Origin: Clostridiaceae bacterium AM27-36LB
GTDB lineage: Bacteria > Bacillota > Clostridia > Lachnospirales > Lachnospiraceae
Length of the DNA stretch: 64,000 nt
NCBI GenBank assembly: GCA_003480725.1
Contig: QUJQ01000003.1
Span: 183,082-247,081, forward strand
Direction of reading: 5' to 3'
Shown here: in pieces, positions 44,704 through 54,456 of the stretch
How positions within the stretch are numbered: the first letter of the stretch is position 1
Layout of the letters: each line of letters starts with the position of its first letter
Notes under the pieces: generated by a model
The model's database searches: none
What the model was told of the DNA's origin: nothing
Seen by the model: the letters and a program-made list of their open reading frames with translations, nothing else
Position numbers and translations under genes: made by a program

Positions 44704-46902
44704 TTATTTCACAGTTTTCAATTTAATTACACTTCCGTCGGTCCATAAACAGATCGCGCCACAATTTTTTGTTATTCTGACTGCACTTTTTTCAGTTTGC
44801 AGACGCTCCAGGGTCTCCTGTCCTGGGTGACCATACCGGTTGGTGGCACTACAGGAGATAAGGCTGACCGCCGGAGTGGCCTGCGCCAGAAATTCCGAGC
44901 TGCTGGAATAACGTGACCCGTGATGCGCCACCTTTAAAATATCCACTGTTTCCAGTTGTCCCGTTGCCGCCAGCTGACGCTCCGCCTGTTCATCAATGTC
45001 TCCGGTCAGCAGCATACGAAATGCTCCGTATTCCACCTCCATGACCAATGACATTTTATTCCGGTCATCCATCTGTCCTTCCACAGGCGGCCACAGACAC
45101 CGCATGGAATAATCTCCCTGCGTCGCCAGATCTCCACTGTTCAGACAGTGCTTCTCCACATTTGCATTTTTCAGAAGCGCTTCCATCTCCAGATAAGCAT
45201 CATCTTTCCTCTGCAGTCCCGGCAGCAGTGCCTGCCCCACCTGAATGCTTCCATCCTCCAGCACTTCCTTAATACCGTTAATGTGATCCTGATCCATATG
45301 GGAGATGAGAAGATAATCGATCTTGTGCACTCCTCTTGCTTTCAAAAATGGTACAATCCGATAGGTTCCTACATCTGATACACTGGTACTGCCTCCATCT
45401 GACAAGAACGTCGTCCCTTCCGGAAGTTCCCAGAACAGGCAGTCTCCCTGCCCCACATCAAGCATACAGATCTCCATTCCACTCTGATAATGCACGCACA
45501 ACAGCAGTAATGTAAAAAGTATGCTTCCCTGGCACCAGCGGAGGGTCCGCCTGGAGATCCTGAATGGTTCTTGCTTTCTCCAGTATTTCTTACGCTGTTT
45601 CTCTCTATATAAAAGGAAAAGTGCCAGTGCCAAAGTCAGGTAATAGATAAGCACTTTCCATGGATCAGGAATTCCAATAGTCAACACTGAACCAGGCAGT
45701 CTCAGGCACAGGTTCCCCATCCATTGATAGACCGACAGGATTCCATGACAGACCAGTCCCGGCAGTCTTGCCGCCTGAAGATTTAAAAGTCCTGCCGCAC
45801 CACATAGGATCCCTGCAGTCATCAACACACTCATCAGTGGAATCACTAACAGATTCAAAAGAGTTGAATATAAAGCATATTCATTGAAAAACTGCAACAA
45901 TACAGGAAATGTCATCAACAGCACGGACAGACTGGTCTGAAGCCCTTCTCTCCACTTTCGTTTTTTCTTCTTTTTCTCTTCCAGTGTCCATAACGGACCA
46001 AACCATGCAATTCCCAGCACCGCACCAAAGGACAGTAAGAATGCACTCTGCTTCACTGCCAGGGGATTGGTCCTGGCAATCACCAGAAGCATCACACCCA
46101 TGGCAGTCAACATATCATAGGTCCTTCCCACCAGATCTGCCAGGATCGCAATGGCGCACATGCCGACAGCACGCACCGAAGATAAGGAACCACCTGTCAT
46201 CCAACCATACGCCACGAGCAAAGCCATCGTTGGGATTGCCGATATGAGTCGATATCCTGTAATCCTCTTCAGCATTTTATAAAGGCCCATACCAATCAGT
46301 GAAATATGAAGTCCTGAGATCGCCAGCACATGAGAGATGCCATTTTGCTGGTAAAGCTTCTGCACCTCGCTGTCCAGTTCCGTCTTATCTCCCAGCACCA
46401 TAGCTTTCAGAATGCCGTCTTCCGGCTCCTTAAGCACTGTCTCGTAGATCTGCCCGATCCGCTTCTGAAGCTGCAGCAGTTGTTCTTTCACAGGATGCAC
46501 CATTCCCCCCACATGATTCACCTGATCTGCGTACAATGTATAGGATATCCCTTTTCCCGCATAATATAGTCTGCTGTTAAATTGTCCTGGATTGGTTGGT
46601 TCTTCTATTGGATAAATAGTTCCCGAAAGGGAAAGAATACTTCCCACCTCATATTCTGTGGGATCTTTCGTATAGACAAGCAGCCGGTCTTCCTGAAACT
46701 CATCTTCTCCTGTACGGATCTGACAATCTTCCAGCAACAGCTGCATCTTTTCATTTTTCCATGTACGGCGTTCCACATAACCGAGCACTTCTGCCTTACA
46801 CTTTTCTGTCAGCTGCGGAGTCCTGTAAAAAAACTCCGCAGGCATCAGAAGAAGGATCAGAAACAGCAAAAACGCCGCGCATGCTATTGGTCGTTGTCTC
46901 AC
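44704..46902 (-). CDS. comEC: ComEC/Rec2 DNA-uptake channel protein
   Basis: A 732-residue competence protein. The N-terminal helices and OB-like DUF4131 region (1-160) precede the Competence domain with many helices (about 165-480): NGISHVLAISGLHISLIG is the family hallmark, followed by SSVRAVGM. The C-terminal metallo-beta-lactamase-like domain (about 490-730) has MLDVGQGDCLFWEL, and the metal motif SHMDQDH is intact. It forms the membrane channel for single-stranded DNA in transformation. Its start overlaps the GerMN gene by one base. comEA lies 3 kb upstream on the same strand; a late-competence comEB is not seen. Confidence 0.96.
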   Translation of the reverse strand: MRQRPIACAAFLLFLILLLMPAEFFYRTPQLTEKCKAEVLGYVERRTWKNEKMQLLLEDCQIRTGEDEFQEDRLLVYTKDPTEYEVGSILSLSGTIYPIEEPTNPGQFNSRLYYAGKGISYTLYADQVNHVGGMVHPVKEQLLQLQKRIGQIYETVLKEPEDGILKAMVLGDKTELDSEVQKLYQQNGISHVLAISGLHISLIGMGLYKMLKRITGYRLISAIPTMALLVAYGWMTGGSLSSVRAVGMCAIAILADLVGRTYDMLTAMGVMLLVIARTNPLAVKQSAFLLSFGAVLGIAWFGPLWTLEEKKKKKRKWREGLQTSLSVLLMTFPVLLQFFNEYALYSTLLNLLVIPLMSVLMTAGILCGAAGLLNLQAARLPGLVCHGILSVYQWMGNLCLRLPGSVLTIGIPDPWKVLIYYLTLALALFLLYREKQRKKYWRKQEPFRISRRTLRWCQGSILFTLLLLCVHYQSGMEICMLDVGQGDCLFWELPEGTTFLSDGGSTSVSDVGTYRIVPFLKARGVHKIDYLLISHMDQDHINGIKEVLEDGSIQVGQALLPGLQRKDDAYLEMEALLKNANVEKHCLNSGDLATQGDYSMRCLWPPVEGQMDDRNKMSLVMEVEYGAFRMLLTGDIDEQAERQLAATGQLETVDILKVAHHGSRYSSSSEFLAQATPAVSLISCSATNRYGHPGQETLERLQTEKSAVRITKNCGAICLWTDGSVIKLKTVK

Positions 46903-47810
46903 TATTCGATCAGCCCCTCATTCTTTTCAAAGATCGTATCAAAATTAATGCTCTCCCGGAACATCCGGTTGGTCTCACCGTTAATACTGATCTGTACTTT
47001 CTGTGCATCTGTATTTTCAATCAAAGAATTAACGATGGAATAGACCGGAATACTCTCAATCACATTGTAACCGGTTCCAAGAAATCCCTCATCCAGATTC
47101 ACATAGCAGATATTGTCCTTGATGGAAATATTTAAAAGCTTGGTCTCTGATGGAATGGTCGGATAAGCACCCTCAAATGGCGGCCCTGCGATCAGCTGCT
47201 CCACGATCAGTTTTTCCAGCGAAATGTTGCTGTTATACTCCATAGCGACCCTCTGTCCTACCAGCTTATCCCCTGCTTTATTGGCAAAATAAAGGGTCAG
47301 ATCCGCTGTCTTATAAGCATTGATCTCCTCACCTGCATTTTCAATAAACTGATCTTCATTCATAAGGCCGATCTCTTTTCCCTCAAGATCGGTCAGTGGC
47401 TCTCCGTTGACCTGAAAATCCACGTATTCCACACCATCGATCTGCCCCATGGTACGTACGATCGCCGCCCGGCAAAGCACTTCATAGACCTTCGGCATCT
47501 TCTTGTATTCCGGCGAGAAATCCAGATACAGCTGATTATGCTCAAAGTCAAAATCCAGAAGCGTAACATCCTCCGGGATCACTGGCTTCAGCTCATCATC
47601 TGTCGGCGTCTCCCGCATGACTTCCATCATTTCCCGGAGCAGTCCCTCTTCATTCTTGGACTGCAGTTCTTTATTTTCATATTTCAGGCAGGTCTCATTC
47701 TGGTTGATATACCAGATTCGATACCCGCTCTCATCCACCTGCTGCTGTTTTCTGCATCCCGCCATAAGCAGCGGAACTGCCAGCAGAAGAATCCATAACC
47801 ATTTTCTCAT
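46902..47810 (-). CDS. GerMN-domain lipoprotein
   Basis: A 302-residue predicted lipoprotein: signal peptide MRKWLWILLLAVPLLMAGC with lipobox MAGC (Cys19). Two GerMN repeats follow (about 30-160 and 170-295), with the motif LYLDFSPEYKKM in the first and CYVNLDEGFLGTGYN in the second. GerM is required for engulfment and germination in Bacillus; GerMN also occurs in actinobacterial LpqB, which assists the MtrAB two-component system. Here the gene starts 12 bases after the histidine kinase stop and overlaps comEC by one base. It probably works with the kinase at the membrane. Confidence 0.9.
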   Translation of the reverse strand: MRKWLWILLLAVPLLMAGCRKQQQVDESGYRIWYINQNETCLKYENKELQSKNEEGLLREMMEVMRETPTDDELKPVIPEDVTLLDFDFEHNQLYLDFSPEYKKMPKVYEVLCRAAIVRTMGQIDGVEYVDFQVNGEPLTDLEGKEIGLMNEDQFIENAGEEINAYKTADLTLYFANKAGDKLVGQRVAMEYNSNISLEKLIVEQLIAGPPFEGAYPTIPSETKLLNISIKDNICYVNLDEGFLGTGYNVIESIPVYSIVNSLIENTDAQKVQISINGETNRMFRESINFDTIFEKNEGLIE

Positions 47811-47822
47811 AAATGATCCTTC

Positions 47823-49256
47823 CTATACAATATATCGAAGTGGAATACGCACCGTAAATGTTGTTCCCTCTCCCAGCTTACTCTGCACTTTGATAGCTCC
47901 CCTGTGGGCAACAACTGCACTCTTTGTGATCGCCAGTCCCAGTCCTGTACCGCCGATCTCTCTGGAATGAGACTTATCTACCCGGTAAAAACGCTCAAAA
48001 ATATAATCCAGTGACTCCTGTGGGATTCCCATACCAGAATCACTCACTTTCACATAGAAGAACTTGTGGTCAGCATCCAGAGTCACCCGAACCCATCCAT
48101 TTTCGTTGTTGTATTTGATGGCATTTTCCACCAGATTGGAAAATGCCAGTGATAGTCTGGACGCATCGATCTCTGCACTGACACTTCGATTACTCTCAAA
48201 GACCACTTCCACATTGGCTTTTTCCGCAATGGGACGCAGGCGCTTCAGGATCGTCTCCATAAATTCGTTCACATCTGTAACTGCTATGTTCAGTTCCTGG
48301 GTCTTTCGATCCATCTTTACCAGAGTCAGCAGATCCGAGATGATCGTATTCTCCCGGTCAATTTCTTCCGCAATATCCTGCATAAACTCCCGGTACAGCT
48401 CATTGGGCACTTCTTCCTGCATGAGAAGAGAATCCGCCAGTACCTTCATGGAAGTCAGCGGTGTCTTCAGCTCATGGGACACGTTGGATACAAATTCCTG
48501 CCTGGATTCCTCCACAAGTCTCAGCTTCGCAAGCATCAGATTGAATGTATCAGAAATATTTTCCGTCTCCGTACAATCATGAATATCCAGATCCCCATCC
48601 AATGATCCTTCTACCAGTCCTTCGATAGACCGGTTCATATGCTGCAGCGGACGCACCAGCCAATTGGCAAGAATGATCGAGAGTGCCAGCGCACAGATGA
48701 TCACTACTACGATCCACATCTGTACAGAAGCCGTCAATCCCTCCATCTGCGCATGGATCGCATCTGTAGAAGCGCTTGCCAGGATCACGCCGATCACGGT
48801 CTTGGTATCCTTGTTTTCCACAATGATCGGAACGGTCATCTCAATAAAACGACCGCTCACATAATGGCTTGTATTCTCACCCTTAAAACAACGCACCACT
48901 TCTTCCGCCACCATGGTCCGTCCTTCTTCCAGCTGAGATGTATCCTCAATGATCTGAAAATTCTGATCAATAATAATGATCCTTCCATCATAAAGAGAAG
49001 CCAGCTGGGTCAGTTCTCCCTGCAGCACCTCATCTTCTGTCTTCAACAGATTCTCTCCGTCCCTGAGCTGGGTGGACAGGATCTGACACTGATTTTTCAC
49101 ATCATTGCTCAGCTGCGCCATAGCCTGCCGCTCATAGGACATAAGAAATACTCCGCCGATGATCAACGCCGGAACTGTTCCCATGAGCAGAAGAAAAAGT
49201 ATAATGCGAAAATTCAGACTTTTGAAAAATTTTCCCTGAAACTTTATCTTATGCAT
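47823..49256 (-). CDS. Sensor histidine kinase (WalK/PhoR-like)
   Basis: A 477-residue membrane kinase. TM1 about 17-39; an extracytoplasmic sensor of about 140 residues; TM2 about 180-198; HAMP about 198-250; HisKA with phospho-acceptor His261 in FVSNVSHELKTPLTSM; HATPase with N box NLVENAIKYN, G1 VSDSGMGIP, F box FERFYRVDKSHS, and G2 GGTGLGLAI. All motifs are intact. The sensor is a single Cache-like domain rather than the longer WalK with cytosolic PAS. It overlaps the regulator gene by 8 bases and is followed by a GerMN lipoprotein. The signal is unknown; envelope stress is likely. Confidence 0.95.
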   Translation of the reverse strand: MHKIKFQGKFFKSLNFRIILFLLLMGTVPALIIGGVFLMSYERQAMAQLSNDVKNQCQILSTQLRDGENLLKTEDEVLQGELTQLASLYDGRIIIIDQNFQIIEDTSQLEEGRTMVAEEVVRCFKGENTSHYVSGRFIEMTVPIIVENKDTKTVIGVILASASTDAIHAQMEGLTASVQMWIVVVIICALALSIILANWLVRPLQHMNRSIEGLVEGSLDGDLDIHDCTETENISDTFNLMLAKLRLVEESRQEFVSNVSHELKTPLTSMKVLADSLLMQEEVPNELYREFMQDIAEEIDRENTIISDLLTLVKMDRKTQELNIAVTDVNEFMETILKRLRPIAEKANVEVVFESNRSVSAEIDASRLSLAFSNLVENAIKYNNENGWVRVTLDADHKFFYVKVSDSGMGIPQESLDYIFERFYRVDKSHSREIGGTGLGLAITKSAVVAHRGAIKVQSKLGEGTTFTVRIPLRYIV

Positions 49257-49938
49257 TGAAATAATATCCTACTCCCCATTTGGTATGTACATATTTCGGC
49301 TCGCTTGGATTGCTCTCGATCTTCTCGCGCAGTCTACGAATATGCACATCAACGGTCCTTACATCACCCGGGTAGTCATAGCCCCATACTGCATTGAGCA
49401 GATGATCTCTGCTGTATACTTTATTGGGGTTCAGCGCCATCAGCTCCAGCAGATCAAACTCCTTGGCTGTCAGATTGATCTCTTTTCCACCAATGTAGAG
49501 TCTGCGGCTGTCACAATCCAGGTGAAGATCTCCCTTCTCCACCACGCGGCTTGGCTGCTTCTCCGGCTCTTTCTTCTTCGTCCGGCGGATGATCGCTTTG
49601 ATCCGCGCTTTTACTTCCAGAATATTGAATGGTTTGGTAATATAATCGTCTGCTCCATACTCCAGACCCATGATTTTGTCCATATCATCGCCTTTGGCGG
49701 TCAGCATGATCACCGGCACATTGGAAAATTCCCGGAGCTGCTGACATACTTCAAGGCCGGTCAGTTTGGGAAGCATAATATCAAGAAGCACCATATCATA
49801 CTCATTTGCTCTGAGCTTTTCCAATGCTTCTTCTCCGTCATAAGCACAATCCACTTCCATATTGTCCTGCTCCAGACTGAACCGGATTCCTTTGACGATC
49901 AGCTTTTCATCATCTACTACTAATACTCTCTGTCCCAT
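49249..49938 (-). CDS. OmpR-family response regulator
   Basis: A 229-residue regulator. ATG 49938 follows GAGGTGAGGAG. The receiver has DDEK at 9-12, phospho-Asp53 (VLLDIMLPKLTG), Thr/Ala in MLTAKGDD, and Lys in DDYITKPF. The winged-helix output (about 130-227) has LTAKEFDLLELMALNPNKVYSRDHLLNAVWGYDYPGDVRTVDVHIRRLREKIE-type sequence close to WalR/PhoP. It is the first gene of the unit regulator-kinase-GerMN-comEC, so comEC expression may depend on it. Confidence 0.95.
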   Translation of the reverse strand: MGQRVLVVDDEKLIVKGIRFSLEQDNMEVDCAYDGEEALEKLRANEYDMVLLDIMLPKLTGLEVCQQLREFSNVPVIMLTAKGDDMDKIMGLEYGADDYITKPFNILEVKARIKAIIRRTKKKEPEKQPSRVVEKGDLHLDCDSRRLYIGGKEINLTAKEFDLLELMALNPNKVYSRDHLLNAVWGYDYPGDVRTVDVHIRRLREKIESNPSEPKYVHTKWGVGYYFNA

Positions 49939-49948
49939 ACTCCTCACC

Positions 49949-50431
49949 TCAACGCACAGCAATCTGATCTTTTATCTTTGAAAACACGCCTTCCTTGATA
50001 CCGGAAATATTCATAATATCCTCCGGTGTCTCAAAAGCCCCTTGTTGTTCCCGATATTCTATGATGGCCCTTGCTCTGCTCTCACCTACGCCCTTCAATG
50101 TCATCAGTTCCTCCAGCCCGGCGGTGTTGATGTTGACTTTTCCATCGGAGTACAAGGTATCTGACTGTGTTGACGTGACAGATGTATCCGCAGAAGCGGT
50201 CCCATCCCGGACTGTCTCCGATGCATCTGTCATCTGCACCTCTGTACCATCCTGCTCAGATAGTTTTCCACCATCCGCTTCTTCATCCGCCTGCATTTCC
50301 ACATTCTTCTCCCCACAGACAAACGTAAGCGGTTCCCTTTTTCCCAGCGGAATTCCACAAAAAGACAGGCCGCAGCCAGACAGGCTGCCGCACAGCACAC
50401 AGATCAATGCCATCATTTTCCATTTTTTCAT
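49949..50431 (-). CDS. comEA: ComEA-like DNA-binding lipoprotein
   Basis: A 160-residue surface protein with a signal peptide MKKWKMMALICVLCGSLSGC; SLSGC looks like a lipobox, unlike the membrane helix of Bacillus ComEA. A low-complexity acidic/Ser/Thr linker (about 40-95) is followed by a helix-hairpin-helix DNA-binding domain VNINTAGLEELMTLKGVG, RARAIIEYRE and FETPEDIMNISGI. ATG 50431 is preceded by GGAGAAGGAAAG. It captures double-stranded DNA at the surface for transfer to ComEC. The stop lies 10 bases before the regulator start, so the five genes probably form one operon. Confidence 0.92.
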   Translation of the reverse strand: MKKWKMMALICVLCGSLSGCGLSFCGIPLGKREPLTFVCGEKNVEMQADEEADGGKLSEQDGTEVQMTDASETVRDGTASADTSVTSTQSDTLYSDGKVNINTAGLEELMTLKGVGESRARAIIEYREQQGAFETPEDIMNISGIKEGVFSKIKDQIAVR

Positions 50432-50521
50432 CGAACTTTCCTTCTCCTTTTCCGAAGAAAAGTCCTGTCCATATCCATTTCTTATTGTATCGGACTTGCG
50501 CCGGAAACACAAGCACAAACT

Positions 50522-50953
50522 TTATTCCCATTCAAAGAGGACTACGCCTGCAATCGCCACCAGAAGTCCCATAAGTTTTCGCATGGAAAAATACGCTTTT
50601 TCTACCCCGAACATCCCGCAAAGCTCAATGAGCCAGGAGATCGTCAGCTGGGCAATCACGATCAGCATCGTTGCCTTTGCCGGTCCCAGTGCCGACATTC
50701 CCTGAATCACTGTATATGTGATAAATGCACCGATCACACCGCCAAGCAGCATGTACACAGGCGAGACTCTGGTGATCAGCATCAGATTTTTTCGGTCAAA
50801 GATTCCCCATATCACCAGGCAGGTAATGAGAGCAGAAAACTGCACCCAGGATGCGGACACCCATACGCTGCTCTGCCTGGTCACTTCTGTATTAAATACG
50901 CCCTGAATGCTCATCAGTGCACCCGATAAAAGGGCAACAAAAATTCCAATCAT
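50522..50953 (-). CDS. DMT-superfamily (YdcZ/DUF606) membrane protein
   Basis: A 143-residue protein with five hydrophobic segments and the YdcZ pattern: MIGIFVALLSGALMSIQGVFNTEV at the start, GGVIGAFITYTVIQG, SALGPAKATMLIVIAQL, and a final KLMGLLVAIAGVVLF. Family members are half-size transporters that dimerise; substrates are unknown. It precedes the comEA gene by 90 bases on the same strand and may be transcribed with it, but has no functional tie that I can see. Confidence 0.88.
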   Translation of the reverse strand: MIGIFVALLSGALMSIQGVFNTEVTRQSSVWVSASWVQFSALITCLVIWGIFDRKNLMLITRVSPVYMLLGGVIGAFITYTVIQGMSALGPAKATMLIVIAQLTISWLIELCGMFGVEKAYFSMRKLMGLLVAIAGVVLFEWE

Positions 50954-51011
50954 GTGAAAACCTCCTTTTCGGTAAGTATTTCCACAGGATTGGAATCTTA
51001 TTCTGATATCT

Positions 51012-52325
51012 TTAGTTCAACCGCTCTGTCATAAGATCTGAAAATGCCTGCATCTTGGTCGCTGCGTCTTCCCCTCGCCAGATATCTGCCATGGTTGCTT
51101 CCAGATGAAGCCACATATCAGACAGTTCCATGATCTTTGGAACCTCTGCAGCCTTGTCATAAGCCTCACATACTGCATCCCATGCCGGAGTCGGGGCTTC
51201 TGCCAGAGACTGACATGCCGGAATCTTGCTGGTCATCTCGTAGAGACTGCCAACATTTCTCTCCGTCAGATAACGGGCTATCGCTGCAGCTGCATCACGG
51301 TTTACAGAATAGGGATTCACTGCAATTGCATTGGTCACAGACAATCCTCCTGTCTCCAGATCATTGGTCAGATCCGGCAGCGGTGCTGCTGCATAAAATG
51401 GATCAAAGTTCAGTTCTTCGGTCTGTTCTTCTCCGTTTTCATCGGTTACTGTACGTTCCGTCGGATACTCCGGAATCTCACCATTTGCAATGGCTTCATC
51501 CAGCTTTCCGATCATACTTGCATTGGCAATGGCAAATACAGTCTTACCATCAATGAAATCCTGGATGATCTCATCAGAGGTGATGGTATCCGCATCCAAT
51601 GCGAAGAAGCTGTTGAGACTCTGATAATACATCATGCATTCCACAGCTTTATCAAGATCCATGGATACCTGACTCTTATCATCTCCGTCCTCTCCGCCAA
51701 GATCTGTATAGCCACCCAGAAACATATAGTTTTCAATCACGTCAGCCACGTTCCACTCAAACATATTCTCAACTTTGGCTGTCACTTCGCTGACTTCATA
51801 ATTTTCTGAATAGTCCAGGATCGCATCAATAGTAGCTGGAGCCTCATCTGCATAATACCGGTTATAGAGAAGTACACTGGTCTCCACATAGAACGGATAT
51901 GCCATGACTTTTCCATCATAGGTTACTGCATGGACCGCCTTTTCTGAATAAGTGTCCGCCATCTGTTTGTCGTCCAGCTGATCGGTCAGACCTGCCAGAG
52001 CAGCCTTCTCCATCTGAGAACTGCCAAGCACGTAGAGATCTGGTCCTGTCATGGTCTCTGCCACAGAACGTTCACTGATATTTTCAATGTAATCTACTTC
52101 CGATACCAGCTCTGTCTCCACCTGAACCCCATACTGGGCAGCCGCCGCTTCTGCACTTTGCTGCATATATTCCTGTATATCCGGATCTGTATACCAGATC
52201 AGCAGCGGACGCTTCTCCGCCAGTGTCACACTGTCTTTCTGATTCAGTTTACTGGCATGGATAATCTCTGCCACCAGTAATACAACTATCAGCACTGCCA
52301 GTATTTTCTGAACTGTTGATTTCAT
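51012..52325 (-). CDS. Extracellular solute-binding protein (ABC, family 1) without partners
   Basis: A 437-residue protein with an N-terminal hydrophobic segment (8-24, KILAVLIVVLLVAEII) and no Cys after it, so it is membrane-anchored or released rather than a lipoprotein. The mature part has the SBP_bac_1/8 pattern: RPLLIWYTDPDIQEYMQQ, GPDLYVLGSSQMEKAALAGLTDQL, AVTYDGKVMAYPFYVETSVLLYNR, and a FAIANASMIGKLDEA segment. Such proteins bind sugars or oligosaccharides and pass them to ABC permeases, but no permease or ATPase gene is adjacent. It may serve an importer encoded elsewhere, or act as a sensor. It lies 17 bases from the argD stop, same direction. Confidence 0.85.
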   Translation of the reverse strand: MKSTVQKILAVLIVVLLVAEIIHASKLNQKDSVTLAEKRPLLIWYTDPDIQEYMQQSAEAAAAQYGVQVETELVSEVDYIENISERSVAETMTGPDLYVLGSSQMEKAALAGLTDQLDDKQMADTYSEKAVHAVTYDGKVMAYPFYVETSVLLYNRYYADEAPATIDAILDYSENYEVSEVTAKVENMFEWNVADVIENYMFLGGYTDLGGEDGDDKSQVSMDLDKAVECMMYYQSLNSFFALDADTITSDEIIQDFIDGKTVFAIANASMIGKLDEAIANGEIPEYPTERTVTDENGEEQTEELNFDPFYAAAPLPDLTNDLETGGLSVTNAIAVNPYSVNRDAAAAIARYLTERNVGSLYEMTSKIPACQSLAEAPTPAWDAVCEAYDKAAEVPKIMELSDMWLHLEATMADIWRGEDAATKMQAFSDLMTERLN

Positions 52326-52342
52326 TTATCCCTCTTTCTTCA

Positions 52343-53527
52343 CTAAAAGCAACTTTCTAATTTCTTAATCATCTCATCTACATCTGCATTGGTGATCACA
52401 AGCGGCGGAACAAAACGAAGCACATTGCTTCCTGCGGTGATGATGATCAGTCCATGCTCCAGTGCTCGGTTCACAATCTCTCCCACCGGTCTTCCTTCCA
52501 CTTCCAGTCCCTGGATCAGACCTTTTCCTCTGCGTTCTTTCAGGAAATCATACTTATCCACAAGGACATTCAATTTTTCTTCCAGATATGCACCGACCTT
52601 CTGTACATGATCCACAATCTGTTCTTTTTCATAGAGATCAAATACCTTGCTGACCGCTGCGCATACGAACGGGTTGCCTCCATAAGTAGTTCCGTGATCT
52701 CCAGGTGCCAGAGAAGTCTCTGCCACTTTTTTGCCAAGTACAAATGCGCCCACCGGCACTCCACAGCCCAGTGCTTTTGCACAGGTCATCACATCCGGCA
52801 TCACACCGTACTCCTGCCATGCGAACATGGAACCAGTTCGTCCCATACCACACTGAATCTCATCCAGGATCAATACCAGATCATGTTCTTCACAAAGTGC
52901 CTGGACTCCTTTTAAAAATTCTTCGGTTGCCGGATAGATACCGCCCTCACCCTGCACGGTTTCCAGAATAATACCACAGGTCTTATCTGTCAACTGACTT
53001 TTTACACTTTCCAGATCATTGTAATCTGCAAAACGCACACCGCCGATCAACGGTTCAAAGGGTTTTCTGTATTTTTCATTGCCAGTCACAGACAGAGCCC
53101 CCATACTTCTTCCATGGAAGGAATGATTCATGGCAATGATCTCATAACGGTTCTCGCCATATTTTGCATAGGAATATTTTCTGGCAACCTTCAGTGCACC
53201 TTCGATCGCTTCTGTGCCGCTGTTGGTAAAAAATACTTTCTCCATACCACTGGCTTTCTTTACTTTCTCAGCCGCTTCTGCCATAGGAACAGAATAATAG
53301 AGGTTGGAAATATGGGTCAGCTTGTCAATCTGGTCTTTCAGTGCCTGGGTATACTCCTTGTTGTTGTAGCCCAGAGACTGTACTGCAATACCTGCTGCAA
53401 AATCCAGATATTCTTTTCCATTGATGTCGTAAAGATGCACGCCCTCACCTTTATCCAGAACAATCTGATAGCGATTATATGTATGGAGGATCGCATCCTC
53501 GGCTTCTTCAATATATGGATTACTCAT
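52343..53527 (-). CDS. argD: Acetylornithine aminotransferase
   Basis: A 394-residue class III PLP aminotransferase converting N-acetylglutamate semialdehyde to N-acetylornithine. ATG 53527 overlaps argB by 8 bases. Motifs: [14 protein letters not shown] (phosphate contact), [12 protein letters not shown] (cofactor Asp), and [14 protein letters not shown] with the Schiff-base Lys. Length and order match ArgD. Last of argC-GNAT-argJ-argB-argD. Confidence 0.97.
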   Translation of the reverse strand: MSNPYIEEAEDAILHTYNRYQIVLDKGEGVHLYDINGKEYLDFAAGIAVQSLGYNNKEYTQALKDQIDKLTHISNLYYSVPMAEAAEKVKKASGMEKVFFTNSGTEAIEGALKVARKYSYAKYGENRYEIIAMNHSFHGRSMGALSVTGNEKYRKPFEPLIGGVRFADYNDLESVKSQLTDKTCGIILETVQGEGGIYPATEEFLKGVQALCEEHDLVLILDEIQCGMGRTGSMFAWQEYGVMPDVMTCAKALGCGVPVGAFVLGKKVAETSLAPGDHGTTYGGNPFVCAAVSKVFDLYEKEQIVDHVQKVGAYLEEKLNVLVDKYDFLKERRGKGLIQGLEVEGRPVGEIVNRALEHGLIIITAGSNVLRFVPPLVITNADVDEMIKKLESCF

Positions 53528-54416
53528 GATAATATTTTTCCTCCGTATCTCCCAGAATAGCGGTTCCAACACCACGGTCAGAGAAGATCTCCATCAGAAT
53601 ACTGTGGGGAATCCGGCCGTCAATAATATGAACTCTGGATACACCTGCCTCAATGGCATCAATACAATTGGACAACTTCGGCAGCATTCCTCCGCCGATG
53701 GTTCCTCCGGCGATCAGTTCCTTTGCTTCCTTGACCGTGATCTCAGAGATCAGGGAACTCTTATCTTCAAAATCTCTATACAGACCTTCAATGTCAGTCA
53801 GAAATGCCAGCTTATTGGCGCCTACCGCACGGGCAATAGCGCAGGCTGCATCATCTGCATTGATATTGTAAGTATTAAATTCATCATCCAGTCCAACCGG
53901 GCAGATGATCGGAAGGAAATCCTTCTCCATCAGGTCATAGAGAATCTTGGGATCTACATCTGTGATCTCGCCTACATAACCGATATCCTTGCCGTCTGCG
54001 TATTTTTTCTTTACTTTCAGAAGGCCGCCGTCTTTACCGCTGATGCCGACTGCCTTGACTCCCAGCTCTTCCACCATACTAACCAGACTCTTGTTCACAC
54101 GGCCAAGCACCATCTCCGCAATCTCCATGGTCTCTTCATCAGTCACACGCAGTCCATTGATAAACTGCGCTTCCTTGCCGACTTTTCCAACCCATTTACT
54201 GATCTCCTTGCCGCCTCCATGTACAATGATCGGCTTGAATCCAACCAGCTTCAGAAGGGTCACATCACTGATTACACTTTTCTTCAGCTGTTCATCTACC
54301 ATGGCGCTTCCGCCGTATTTTACAACGATCACTTTCCGGTTAAATTTCTGAATATAGGGAAGGGCCTCTACCAGGACGGCCGCTTTCTCCAGATATTTTT
54401 CATCATCTTTTCTCAT
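53520..54416 (-). CDS. argB: Acetylglutamate kinase
   Basis: A 298-residue amino-acid kinase phosphorylating N-acetylglutamate. ATG 54416 follows AGAGGAG. Motifs: [11 protein letters not shown] near 28-38, [11 protein letters not shown] near 63-74 (substrate Gly loop), [12 protein letters not shown], and LTDIEGLY. The N-terminal helix ([22 protein letters not shown]) is the one that forms hexamers in arginine-inhibited forms, so feedback inhibition by arginine is likely. Confidence 0.97.
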   Translation of the reverse strand: MRKDDEKYLEKAAVLVEALPYIQKFNRKVIVVKYGGSAMVDEQLKKSVISDVTLLKLVGFKPIIVHGGGKEISKWVGKVGKEAQFINGLRVTDEETMEIAEMVLGRVNKSLVSMVEELGVKAVGISGKDGGLLKVKKKYADGKDIGYVGEITDVDPKILYDLMEKDFLPIICPVGLDDEFNTYNINADDAACAIARAVGANKLAFLTDIEGLYRDFEDKSSLISEITVKEAKELIAGGTIGGGMLPKLSNCIDAIEAGVSRVHIIDGRIPHSILMEIFSDRGVGTAILGDTEEKYYHE

Positions 54417-54456
54417 TTTTCCACTCCTCTTCCCTGTAAATACGGGTTTTTCCACC

